Positions 37,501 through 48,310 are shown, numbered from the stretch's first letter. The stretch is 64,000 nucleotides of DNA from Sinotaia quadrata (GCA_028829895.1 CM054180.1:117915973-117979972); one strand, 5' to 3'. Made by a program: numbers and translations. The notes: generated by a model from the sequence alone, not told the origin.

Positions 37501-39200
37501 GCACTTTGGCAATCACACCAACACTTTTTTTTTTTCTCTCGTGGAGTGCGCAACCAGATAACACAATTTAGATAAATATAACGACACTTTTATCGCCGGA
37601 CCAGCAACAAGATAATGGCCTTGATTACTGCACAGTGATCTGTAGTTAGTTTACGTTTTCCGTAGAATTATTTCAGTACATCTTTGCTTCATTCAGTACA
37701 TCTTGACTTGACTCGGTACGTCTTGGCTTGATTCAGTATGCATGTACTTGACTTGACTTAGTACATCTTGACTTGACTCGGTATAGGTGGCTTGATTCAC
37801 TGCACCTTGATTTGTTTCAGTATAAGTAGAACTGACGTCACAAAGGAGCAACAAAGCAACGCGGAAACGGCTAGATCAGCACTAATATCGAATTAAATTT
37901 TTTTTTTATTTTATTTTTTTTTTAGGGGAACGAACCTGCTGGCAGAAGTCCTTTCGTAAACACATCCTTCTTCTTTTTCCTTTTCTATATCGGGTCTTGG
38001 CGTGCCTTGCATCTGTGCGACAGGAACTAGTCAGCCACAACGCTCCTGTGCGAATTTCGTAGACATCAGGGTCATAATGACACTTTTCTAATTATCGCAG
38101 AGGGTTGCATTCCTGGTCCGCGGCTGGGAGTGTAACTCGGTACTGACTTTGTGCATCCATCCATATTGACAAGCGCAGAACCGCTCGATAAGCATTTATG
38201 TTGAATATTTTCAGACTTTAAAAAACCCAACAGATTAAGAGTCTAACGATATTCAATTTCTACATTCCGCTTCATTTGTTTGCGATACTAGACTACCAAC
38301 ATAAACATATGCGATTCTTTATTTCTTTATCTTTGTTTTAAACATTAAGCAATATGAGCAAGCTTAACAAATAAATTAAGTTATTTGCAACTGCTTCAAG
38401 ATTTATTTTTTTTAGTCTGGGAGAAAAAAATTACATTACAACACAGTAATAAGACCCGAAAGACTGGCACATCAGCCTAAATCATTAACCATAACTTGGA
38501 TTGTATTCTGGATTCCCTTAAGTTAAATGTCTCAGAGTTACAAGCCCTAAGACCATTGTGAATGACAGTAGAGAATCATTTACGTTAAATAAAAACATTA
38601 AAACAATTTGGTGATTAAAATAAAATTATAGGCGCTACATAGTTACATAGTTAACAACTCTTAACACTTTATAGCAGCTTCACAAACCCAAGTCAGAAAG
38701 TAGGTGTGAGGGCAAATTATAACTACTCCGATTGGCGGAGTAAGAACTGTAACTCCGATCGCCGGCATATGCAACAGCATATAAATGTCAAAGGTCAATC
38801 TTCCCAGGTTTATCACACAAAAAAAGTATGTATGTTCCCCGCATACAAAGATGAAGGGGAAATGTAAGATGATGGTTGTGGTAAAATATTTTTTCTTGTG
38901 CAAAATTTTGTTATTACTCTTGACTAATGGTTTTATTCCGATCGGTAGCAGTCTGCAACCGGAGTACAAATTGCAAAGAATACGAAGAATTACGTGTGTT
39001 AAAATCTTTAAGAGTCTGAATCTGTGATAATTGTGTTTAACAATAAGCACATTGATCGCGTTTAATAATGTACCTGTCGCATACAGCTGAGAGAGCAAAG
39101 ATAAACAATTATCTTGGTTCCTCCGCCCCCGCAACAACATCATCAACAAATACTCATAAATACACACGCACCAAGTATCTTTCCGATCTTGCATGTTTGA
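36516..39200. other. Intergenic with simple repeats, no gene recognised
   Basis: Includes GGTGGGTGGGTGG at 37,230, (CA)n at 37,457-37,498 and a degenerate CTTGACTTGACTCGGTACGT repeat (about 25-bp spacing, 37,680-37,830). No coding region supported. Confidence 0.5.
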
Positions 39201-39202
39201 GG

Positions 39203-39356
39203 AGAGCTGAAAGGCAAACACACACATACACATACATAAACATACACACACACATACACATGCAAACACATACACACACACATACACACATATACATACA
39301 CACATACACATACATATACACACATACACATATACACAAACACACATACACACACA

Positions 39357-39421
<65 letters not shown>
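39203..39421. repeat. (CA)n microsatellite with CATA interruptions
   Basis: The left half is CACATA-rich and the right half is pure CA. It explains the long VCVCV-type open frames on the minus strand and HTHT-type on the plus. Confidence 0.97.
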
Positions 39422-39422
<1 letters not shown>

Positions 39423-39569
39423 ACCTTCACACATTTATTTCAAGACAGAAGGGTTTGCACATAACACTTTAAAATTTAATTATGTGTACTAGTGATTCCA
39501 GTCCAAGCAATGATTGAAGTAGGGTACGAAATAAACTTAGTCAACGGAGCCACTTTTGTTTTAGATTAT

Positions 39570-39617
39570 TTTGTCTATCCGTCTATCTGTCTGTCTATCT
39601 ATCTGGCTGTCTGTCTA

Positions 39618-39653
<36 letters not shown>

Positions 39654-39658
39654 TCTGT
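39570..39658. repeat. (CTGT/CTAT)n microsatellite
   Basis: Mixed CTAT and CTGT units. Confidence 0.93.
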
Positions 39659-40439
39659 GATAATCACCCCTTTATTACTGGTTATGAATATTATTAATCA
39701 TTCATAACTAATTACAAGTGATCTAGAATCTTAATTTATAGTTATTAATAATTCTTCCACAACACCAATATGTCTCTCACTTAAGGAACTATTGTACGGT
39801 AGAACCGTTACGGGACCCATGTCTATATTACGAGAATATTAGAGAGAGAGCGGGCCAACGGAATCCATGAAAAGTACCTACCAGCATGATTGAACTTGCT
39901 AAACGTATTGACACTTCATGTCAAATAGCAGCTGAAAATGTACGCGAAAGTAAAACCAAACAAGTACGTCTGTATGTATAATCCTAAGACGAAAGTGTGT
40001 AACATCGAAGTCAGTTACACGGGTGTTGTAGCTATTATCGATTCACTAAAACAAGTTAGAAGTATCGTGGCAATGACCCTATGACGTCATTGAAAAATTG
40101 GTGTACTTTCAGAATTCAGATCAGATCCAAGGCAAAAAAATTTTATGCTATTCTGATGAAGGCAGATAACGCCCTGATAACGGGTTGCTACCATTGTTAT
40201 AGAGGACGATGCCACCTCTGTATCTGATTCCAAACCAGTACTACACCCAGGCTTAACAGACGCTGAAGCTATAGATGACATAACGTAAACCTAGAACTAC
40301 CAGACTCTGATGCTTAACCATTATGGAGCGTGATAAGAGAACCTCGCAATGTTTTTGTTTTGTTTTGTTTTGTTTTTTTGATAAACTTGGATAAACTAGT
40401 CTGGGCGAATTTATATTCGCACTATGGGATCATAATCTA

Positions 40440-41105
40440 ATGCACATGAAGCATTACATCTTACCTATTGCTACACGGGATGCTGTTAAGCAGGAAATCG
40501 ATTGCTGTTAGCCTGAGATGTGATTGAAAAGGCGGAGTCCCCTTATAGTTCTCTTATAGTCTTTGTCAAAAATGAAGGACAGGCACCCACAGATTTTGAA
40601 TGGACTCAGACAACTAAATAAGTCAGTCTCACTTTTTCAGCTGAACCGGTGCCTGAACCAGAGCATCTGTTCACTCAACTCAGTGGAACTAAATATTTTT
40701 CCAAGCTCGATCTTGTAAAGGTTGTTTGGAAAATTCCAGTTTGTGAAGCAGACAAGCCGAAGAGAGCATTTAGCACACCTGATGGCCAATATCAATGGTG
40801 GGTGATGCTGTTTGGAATGCTCTCAGTGCCGACTGTTTTTACCAAGATGATGAAATTGCTCATTGGACCCATGAAAGAAGAATCTGTATCTAATTTCATG
40901 GATGACATATTAATAGCTACCAAGACTCTAGAGGAACACATCCGAGTTATGGAAGTTATTCCAACGTTTGAGAGAGTGTAATCTTACTGCTCAACCAACC
41001 AAATGATTTTGGGGATATTTTTAACTCGAATATTTGGGATACACAGTAGTGGACGGAAGCTTCAAAGGGATGGTGAGACTACTCTCGAAGACCAATGTTA
41101 AACGT
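40440..41105 (+). mobile_element. Decayed Ty3/Gypsy LTR retrotransposon, pol (reverse transcriptase) fragment
   Basis: The segment runs from HMKHYILPIATRDAV through DVIEKAESPYSS to the open stretch 40,649-40,981. That stretch has PEHLFTQLSGTKYFSKLDL, then AFSTPDGQYQW, the FGM motif, and FMDDILIAT. FMDD holds the catalytic Asp pair of the reverse transcriptase. Downstream, in other frames, come CNLTAQPTK and LEYLGYTVVDGSFKGM, the usual connection-region sequence. Stops and frameshifts before 40,649 and after 40,981 make it a pseudogene. No LTRs, protease or integrase were found nearby. Confidence 0.88.
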
Positions 41106-42660
41106 GGACAGCTCTTGACACCTTCAATAGTACTTACACTTGTGTGTCGTAGGTCAAAGGTTAAATAAGTGTTAAAGATGGCTTCTGGAAAGATTTTTGT
41201 GCAATTATATATATTATTCAGTTTCACGACTTCTGCTGACTGTCGGTTATGAACCTTGGTATCGGAATCTTCAAGATTTGGGGAGAACCAAGCTTTTATG
41301 GATGTTGTGAGCACTTCCGAGGGGGGTGGGTGGAAGATTGCTTTGAGTAGTGGGGCGAGTTGATCTGTGGTTTCCATGTAATTTATTCATATAGCCTTCC
41401 AATTTGAGATGCTATGTTTACCAAGGCTCTTATTATTTTTTTTAGTAGTAGTAGCATTATTGCTTTTACTTATTATTATTAGTAGTATAGAAGTATAGTT
41501 TAGTGTTAAGTAGGACCCTCTAGACATCACATTGTTAGTCAAAATTATTAGAATTCAGATCAATATTAGCGTAATTGATCAAATATTTACCTGTTGCAAG
41601 TGTAGTTCATGATTATGTAGTCGTTGATTATAGTTTTTCTTCTTTAATTGCTCGAAGGATTTTTTTTTAACTTCAGATATGTAGTTAATAAAGTTAAAGC
41701 CTCTTTTACTTTGAGAGATATTTTGCTCTAACTAAGCTTTGCGTTGCTTCTTTTTTTTTTTCAAACCTTGTTTTCTTCCTTTGTTTTTCTGAATTATTTT
41801 TAAAACAAGTAGTTTGTAAGGCAATTTTGGTCAGTCATAAAATTCAGTTTTAAATTTTGTGTCCTCTTTTCTCATGATAGATGCTTAGTCCAGTACTAAA
41901 GTAGCAAAAGTGCATCAGTGTTTATTTTCTTTATTACTTTTGCGTCCTTGGCGGAAAGGGAGATAATTCTGAAAAGTGTGATCTTTCAAAGACGAGTTAT
42001 TTCCTCGCTGCTCTTCGATTAGATGACACCGGGGCAAGTCTTTTCCAAGCCAAGCTTGTTTCATAAGCATGCAAGATATGATAATTACAACTATTTTGGC
42101 TCTTCAGTATGTTTTTCTTCGTTATGAAAATGTGAGCTCAAAAGGAAGGTCGGTATAACTCAGAATGATTCTTTACGAAAATGTGAGCTGCGAGGAAGAT
42201 CAATTCCCTCAGTACTCGCTCTTCACTTTTTAACAAAGTCCAGATTTAGTAATGACAGCAATAAAACGCATTGATCAAATGTAAACGATTTATTTATACA
42301 CAAAATAGTAGTGAAAAATCACAAGCATTCATATATGCAAAATATATTCTTAAAAATATAAAATCAAAATGTATATATTCAAATAATTTACAAGACAAGT
42401 GTCCGATTTCTGTAAAATATCATATATCAAAATTGAGACCTTTTAACTTCTGAATCGACTCAGAGACAATGGAGCGCTACTGCAGTGATTCCATATAACG
42501 GCTATTAGATGTCATTTTTCAGCCAAATAGTCTTGTCTTAAACATTCAATTAGACACACTTGATAACACAAAGAAAACGTTCTATGAAAGAGAGAGAAAA
42601 GAAATTTTCGAGTGTTAGTATGTATGTATAAAATTTATTAAATTAGCACCAACAAGACAT
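41106..42660. other. Intergenic, no gene recognised
   Basis: AT-rich. A 118-codon minus-strand frame (41,021-41,377) overlaps the tail of the Gypsy remnant and has no recognised similarity. Two related segments share CGAAAATGTGAGCT...GGAAG (42,125-42,200). Confidence 0.45.
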
Positions 42661-42667
42661 GAAATAC

Positions 42668-42768
42668 GCAACCAAAGAAGCGCTATTTGCACACTAACAT
42701 AACCAAATAAGCACTATTTGCACACTAACATAACCAAATAAGCGCTATTTGCACACTAACATCAAACT
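42668..42768. repeat. 31-bp tandem repeat, 3 copies
   Basis: Unit AACCAAATAAGCGCTATTTG then CACACTAACAT, with an internal AAATAGCGCTTATTT-like palindrome. Confidence 0.9.
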
Positions 42769-42854
42769 GAACGTTAATTACAATAACATCAGCAGGACAG
42801 AGGGAGAGAGAAGGGGTGGGGGGGAGGGATATTTCACCATTTTTATCTATCAAT

Positions 42855-42942
42855 GTAATGTACATCATACGTCATCAAAAAAATACGTCATGTACATCAT
42901 ACGTCATCAAAAAAATACGTCATGTACATCATACGTCATCCC
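42855..42942. repeat. CATACGTCATCAAAAAAATACGTCATGTA repeat, 3 copies
   Basis: About 33-bp units, each with two TACGTCA motifs. Confidence 0.9.
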
Positions 42943-42979
42943 CCCCCAAAAAAAACGATTGGCAACAAAATACTTTTAC

Positions 42980-43185
42980 AACAGAAATCATAATGTTCAC
43001 GGTACATTGTAAACAGTAATCATAATGTTCACGGTACATTGTAAACAGTAATCATAATGTTCACGGTGCATTGTAAACAGTAATCATAATGTTCACGGTG
43101 CATTGTAAACAGTAATCATAATGTTCACGGTGCATTGTAAACAGTAATCATAATGTTCACGGTGCATTGTAAACAGTAATCATTA
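42980..43185. repeat. 32-bp tandem repeat, 6 copies
   Basis: Unit ACAGTAATCATAATGTTCAC then GGTGCATTGTAA, nearly perfect. The left copies have GGTACATT, the right copies GGTGCATT. Confidence 0.95.
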
Positions 43186-44170
43186 GTATAATGTTCGAAT
43201 TTATATTAATTCAATCAAAAGTTGCCCAGTATCTATATGATATACAAACACACGGCATGTGCATGTGTGTGTGTGTGTGTGTTTGAGAGAGATATAATAT
43301 GTAGTAAGTAACGAACACAATTCAAAGAATATTACTTTTGAACGTACACACATTATATATATATTACAAGATAAGAAAAACTGTCCAGCATATTGTTACA
43401 AAGCTAGATAGCAGGCCGTTCACGGGTGAAAGGTGTGTGTGTGGGGGGGAATAACTCTCTCACCAATTCTTTATAGTTTAATTTAACTTTAATTGTAAGT
43501 ATTTAATACTTTTAAAAATAAAATATATAAGTTTTTGTTTTAAAAGTGATCATTCGCCCGCGGAGTTAGGAAGTAAATCTTCCATGATACTGGGTGATCT
43601 CCCATGTTTAGGTATATACAGATTCAGAATGAACTATTTTCATACTCAAGTAAAATGGACAACAAAACCAGAAGAACATATATATATATATATAAACAAT
43701 TTTCAGTTACAAAGCATATTCACAGCCATGGTTGAATTTATTTACAGAAGAAATCAACACAAAAAATTATTATTATGATCAAACACTATAAAACTGAAGG
43801 GACATAATCTTGAAATTATTTCAGGGTAACGGAAATACGCAACACATGGACCTGTAAGATGCTTTACGTGTTTGTTAGTCGCGAAATGCATTTTATAGCA
43901 CAGGTCGCATTGTCGATTGCACGCACAAAAGTAAACTGGGAGAAAAATTGTCTTGAAAAGTTACTTCCCCATAACCTGGAGAAAACTGCTTTTTCGTTGT
44001 TGAACGCAGAAATGAAGTGTGGGGTTATGCTGCCTTAAGAACTTAATTTTCAAATTAAAACAAAAAGCCCGGATTTCTACAGTTAAAAACAAGAGCCTTG
44101 TCTAGAAGCGGAAAATGCTACTGGCAAAGGTTTGTTGACAGTACATGCTATGTTCAATATAAAGCACATG
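43186..44170. other. Intergenic, downstream of the candidate peptide gene
   Basis: Contains one copy of a dispersed repeat (43,588-43,652). No other feature. Confidence 0.5.
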
Positions 44171-44173
44171 ATA

Positions 44174-44179
44174 TTTAAT
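44174..44179 (-). terminator. Possible polyadenylation signal ATTAAA of the candidate peptide gene
   Basis: ATTAAA, the commonest AATAAA variant, 55 bases after the stop on the same strand. In AT-rich DNA this has limited weight. Confidence 0.35.
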
Positions 44180-44234
44180 TAGAACGCACCTCTCTGTCGA
44201 AATCGATTTCCCTGTTTTGCGAACGTAAATACAT

Positions 44235-44281
44235 TTAATGTATTATAGTTAGTAGTTGTTTTTCGATCAAGCCACACCTAC
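44235..44281 (-). CDS. Candidate peptide precursor, exon 3 (second Cys and stop)
   Basis: The acceptor TGTAATTTAG lies 91 bases downstream of the previous donor, giving a very short intron. The exon adds RCGLIEKQLLTIIH and TAA, completing the Cys-x5-Cys loop. Confidence 0.45.
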
Positions 44282-45326
44282 CTAAATTACAATGTACACC
44301 ACTAGCGATTGCGTTGATCATTTCGTCATCAGACGTCATTTGATCTGGAGTGTGTGCTACGTTCACACTCACCCCAGAAGCCGCAATAGACCTTCTTCTC
44401 GATGTTCTCGGTCTTGGTCTGCTTCGGGGGGATCGCCACAGTTTCGCGGTGCGCCTGAGGTGGACAGGAGGGCTGGCGGAAGGGGGTGAAACGAGTTGCA
44501 CCTATTTGGCGCACACCCTCAACCGCCGTGCCCTAGTGAGACCCACAGCCTCAGACTTGTGTTACAGAGTGGTACTGCTTTGTGAAATATTATCAAGTTA
44601 AGAAAATCAAAGTCTGAATTGGGAATGTTTAGTTGCTTTTCTTAGTTATTCTAAAGCAAAATATCAGGAATTTAAAGTAATCTTATAAACAGCTATTTAT
44701 AGTTTAAGCTTGAGATTTGTGACAAAGATGAACACTTTATTGACATGAGTGTTCAATCAGATCTAACGTTGTCGTACATTGTGACACCAGGCTTTACACT
44801 TTTCGTTATACAGCATACAGGATGATCTCCCCTCTTTAGATGTATTTAACGTACCGGATGACATCCCCTCATATAATATAAATGAGGTTTTATATAGCAT
44901 ACAGGATAAAGTCTAGTCTTTAGATATATACAGTGTATGGGATAATTTCCCCTCTTTACATACAAAAAGCATACTGGGTGATCTCCCATGTTTAGGTATA
45001 TGCAGATTCAGAATGAACTATTTTCATACCAATGATATATGAGTATATATATATATATGTTATAATTAATAATCTCTTCCTCCCACAACTCTCCTGGAAC
45101 GCAATACACACACATACACATTTTCACAATAGTTTCTCTCGTGCTTATTAATCCTGTTTATCTTTCTTTTCTTCTTAATTAAAAGCTTAGCAAGCGTACG
45201 AATTAAAATCTTATAACCGTCTACTATTATTGAATAGTTTGCTTTGGAGCAACTAAGAAAAAAATAAGTATTTTCTTATTGTGAAGATACTGATTTCCCT
45301 GGCTATGAATCAATAACCAATATAAA

Positions 45327-45409
<83 letters not shown>

Positions 45410-45937
45410 GGTCAGTATGAACTCAGCCACTTTTAAATATAATATACAGTTCAAGACTGATCTTTTTTTGATGTTGTAAGTCATCCTTTGGGCTGGCATT
45501 ATAATTTATATATGTACGAGAGTTTTCACTAGCAACAAGGAAATGTTTAAATCACTAAACGGTCTTCCTAGGAAAAAATACATTATCTTTTCCTTTGGTC
45601 CAATAAATCGTGCACTTGTAAATCAGCAATGTGTCGTCTTCTTTATATCTTTACTCGTGTTCTTTAGTCTTTGCTTTTCTTTCATTCCAACCTCACAATA
45701 ACTTGCAGAACTTTTTCCGAAGCCCGTAAAGCGTAATATCCGTAATATTCGCCAATCTCTTGGATGCTTCGCAATTATTTGAACTTCAGTTCTCCACAAT
45801 CCAGTCTTTTAGACTAGAACTATGAAAGAATTTGATTTTCAAAGAGTACTCACCACCAGCAAACTGCATTGGACCAAGAATAATGTGTTTCTATTGTCCA
45901 GTGTTTTCCTTGCAAGTATGTTTGTACTGTTTGCCAT
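44235..45937 (-). CDS. Candidate secreted Cys-loop peptide precursor, 3 exons, 96 residues
   Basis: Exons 45937-45854, 44532-44373 and 44281-44235 join through GTGAGT donors and CTCACTAG / TGTAATTTAG acceptors with phases 0 and 1. They end at TAA, with an ATTAAA signal 55 bases downstream. The protein starts MANSTNILARK. It has a hydrophobic stretch TLFLVQCSLLVG around residues 18-29 that could be a signal sequence, then a Pro/Arg-rich propeptide. It ends IEKK followed by VYCGFWGRCGLIEK and a short tail. Lys-Lys before a Cys-x5-Cys loop is the layout of a neuropeptide or peptide hormone precursor. I do not recognise a family. The middle exon is well supported (high GC, 53 open codons, strong splice sites). 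The first and last exons are inferred from phase and splice signals, and a different exon set is possible. Confidence 0.5.
44373..44532 (-). CDS. Candidate peptide precursor, exon 2 (GC-rich)
   Basis: 160 bp between CTCACTAG and TGGG|GTGAGTGT. The codons strongly favour G or C in third position (for example AAG ACC GAG AAC ATC GAG AAG AAG GTC), unlike the AT-rich surroundings. It encodes GTAVEGVRQIGATRF...VYCGFWG. A plus-strand frame also exists here but lacks a matching donor. Confidence 0.65.
44815..45030. repeat. Degenerate approx. 60-bp tandem repeat; last unit is a dispersed copy of 43,588-43,652
   Basis: Units share ATACxGGxTGATxTCCCCTC TTTAGATGTAT. The rightmost unit (TACTGGGTGATCTCCCATGT followed by TTAGGTATATGCAGATTCAG and AATGAACTATTTTCATAC) is almost identical to 43,588-43,652. 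Confidence 0.85.
45031..45853. other. Intron 1 of the candidate peptide gene
   Basis: Contains a (CT)n run at 45,329-45,408. No other feature was found. Confidence 0.45.
45854..45937 (-). CDS. Candidate peptide precursor, exon 1 (start and hydrophobic leader)
   Basis: 28 codons from an ATG in good context (AAG before, G after) to CTGGTG|GTGAGT, phase 0. It encodes the polar start and most of the hydrophobic segment. Assignment to the same gene as the next exon is inferred. Confidence 0.45.
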
Positions 45938-46218
45938 CTTGAGGTGAAGGTTAGAACCAAGATTTCGTCTCACTAGTGTCGGAAATTGTAATAGAATGCA
46001 ATTATTTCAAATAAAAATCAGATAGCAATAAGTCTAAATGATCAGTCTTTGCAATATGAAATGTTTCTCAAAACAATATCAAGTTCACTTGAAAAAAAAT
46101 TAATCAAAGACAAAATAAATTGACTGTTTAAGTACATCTTCAAGATGACACCTGAATCAGCTTGTTATATAATATAAATAATAAAATGTAATATATATGT
46201 AGTCATGTGTGCAAAAAT

Positions 46219-46224
46219 TTTATT
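46219..46224 (-). terminator. Possible polyadenylation signal AATAAA downstream of the phospholipase gene
   Basis: First clear AATAAA on the minus strand noticed downstream of the stop at 47,394, about 1.17 kb away and upstream of the candidate peptide gene. Speculative. Confidence 0.2.
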
Positions 46225-46384
46225 TCTTTGTCAGCATGTATGATTTACTCCACTGTGTCAAGGTCAGTCCAGTTACGATACCTAAGTATTCGGTTTTAAA
46301 TACCAAGTTTTTGTAAATATCGATCCAAGTACTAAAATGGCAGAATTGCGAAATGAATTCACCTTTATACAACCCTAGATCCAA

Positions 46385-46885
46385 TAACTACAGATCCAGT
46401 AACTACGTCAATAAGAATTAATCTTTGTGGTAACAAGTTGAAATATTTCGATAATAAGAGTTAATCCTTGTGGTAACAAGTTGAAACTTTTCAGTAACAA
46501 GAGTTAATCAATGTGGTAACAAGTTCAAACCTTTTGAATAGTTCAATAGTACAATAGTTCATTTTTGTGTAACAAGTTGAAACTTTTCGGTAACGAGAGT
46601 TAATCAATGTGGTAACAAATTGAAACCTTATGGTAACAAGGATTAAATATTATGTAACAAGTTGAAACCTTTCGGTAACAAACACTTAATCTTTGTGGTA
46701 AAAAGTTGAAACCTTTCGGAAACAAGAGTTAATCTTAGTGGTAACAAGTTGAGACCTTTCGGTACCAAGAGTTATTTTAAAGTAACAACTTTAAATTTCT
46801 CAGTAAGCTGAGGCCTTTCGGTACCAATACTTAATCCCTATTGTAACAAGTTGAAACCTCTCGGTAACAAATCTTGAAACTTCAT
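46385..46885. repeat. Approx. 43-bp tandem repeat, about 11 diverged copies
   Basis: Unit GGTAACAAGTTGAAACCTTT followed by CGGTAACAAGAGTTAATCTT TGT. It lies in the presumed 3' flank or 3' UTR of the phospholipase gene. Confidence 0.9.
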
Positions 46886-47034
46886 CTGTCGGCCACGGCC
46901 ATGTGCCTGTATCCTAAAACAATGCAACCTGTTAACCTACTGGTTAAGGATTTATAGCCTGCTCATATGATGGTCAAGCTATTCTTTTTCACATGCCCAT
47001 TTAATGGTCAAAATGTTTAGTACTGTGTTCATTT

Positions 47035-47412
47035 AACAGTGCAAGCTTTAAAACCCATACATTGGTTAAATCTGTTCACAAAACCCATCCATTGGTTAAA
47101 TATGTTCACAAAACCCATCCATTGGTTAAATCTGTTCACAAAATCCATCCATTGGTTAAATCTGTTCACAAAACTCATCCATTGGTTAAATCTGTTCACA
47201 AAACCCAACCATTGGTTAAACCTGTTCTCAAAACTCATCCATTGGATCAAGCTCTTCAACATGCCCCTCATTGGTTAAAACTCTTCAATCTGCCCATCCA
47301 TGGGTTATGGGCAGCATCATGCCCATCCACTGGTTATTGACAGCATTCTACCCATCAGTTGGTCAAAGTTCTTGAACCTGCCCCATCCATTCGCTAAAGC
47401 TTTGTCACAAAC
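47035..47412. repeat. 30-bp tandem repeat, about 12 copies, running into the last coding codons of the phospholipase gene
   Basis: Unit AAACCCATCCATTGGTTAAATCTGTTCACA. It is near-perfect at 47,050-47,220 and decays toward 47,400. The terminal unit contains the stop codon (TAG at 47,394-47,396) and the codons for DGFVTKL. Confidence 0.93.
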
Positions 47413-47752
47413 CCATCCAAATTGTCTTCTACTGACTGGGTTTCCTCTTCCAGGTCGCGAATGTATGACTCTAAGGCTTCCTCCTGCTTCTTGTCTCGGA
47501 GGCTCAGTCTTTTGACGTCCCTCAGTTGGCAGGGTCTACGGATGCTGTGACGTCGCCGGGCCCTAATGCAATTCCGGATCTGCAGCAGGATCTGCTCGGT
47601 GCAGAGATGTGTGTTGAACTCGGTGAGCTGGGTCAGGCGGTCAAACGACTTGTGGCTGTAGCAAAAGTTGAATGTAGAGTACGGTCGGTCAGGGTCATCG
47701 AAGATGTCAAAGTCGGCAAACTCTATGTCTTCTTTAGTCGTTCGAGGCACAC
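47394..47752 (-). CDS. PLA2G4A: cPLA2 last coding exon and stop
   Basis: 359 bp after TTTGTTCCAG. It encodes GVPRTTKEDIEFADFDIFDD, PYSTFNFCYSHKSFDRL and then a lineage-specific tail rich in Arg and Glu (IRARRRHSIRR, a coiled-coil-like DKKQEEALESYIRDLEEE). It ends DNLDGFVTKL and TAG. The human Ser727 context is not conserved. The last codons overlap a 30-bp repeat array. Confidence 0.95.
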
Positions 47753-47798
47753 CTGGAACAAAAGCCATGCGTTAGATTCTTCTTGATCCTTCACCACC

Positions 47799-47830
<32 letters not shown>

Positions 47831-48253
47831 CTAGCGTGAAGCCGATCGTCTCCGTGCAATTCAAAGACCTAATCACATTATTTTGCAGTGAGATTACATC
47901 TTCTATAGTTGTCATTTTCTATAGCTATTAAAATTCTGAGTGAGATTATATAACACAACACCCACAACACACACACGCACACGGCCACACACAAACTATT
48001 ACTTTCATGAAGAATTGTGCGTTTTAACTTCCTAGATTTCCATGGCTGTATAGAAAACTTGTAATAAAATTCTTCAAATTATTGAATGTAAGACATATAT
48101 TTGAAAGTTAACAGAATATATTTAAACTGTTCCAAATTATTGAAGTGTATGTGTGTGTGTGTGTGTGTCTGTTTGGCATCCTTGAAATGCTCACACACTT
48201 TATTTCCCCATTTCCAGCATCAACCTGAACTATCTCACAAGACTACACACACA

Positions 48254-48310
<57 letters not shown>

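Noticed and set aside
38661..39472. 257-codon minus frame and 134-codon plus frame
   Set aside because: The sequence is mostly VCVC or HTHT translated from a CA microsatellite.
41021..41377. 118-codon minus-strand frame
   Set aside because: Its end overlaps the Gypsy remnant on the other strand; no similarity or splice support.
42668..43185. Regularly spaced 31-32 bp repeats resembling a CRISPR array
   Set aside because: The units are contiguous with no unique spacers and lie in eukaryotic DNA; they are ordinary tandem repeats. The same applies to the arrays at 36,050, 58,558 and 62,070.
44292..44601. Plus-strand frames over the GC-rich exon
   Set aside because: The minus strand has a strong acceptor/donor pair with better codon bias; the plus strand lacks a donor at the matching end.
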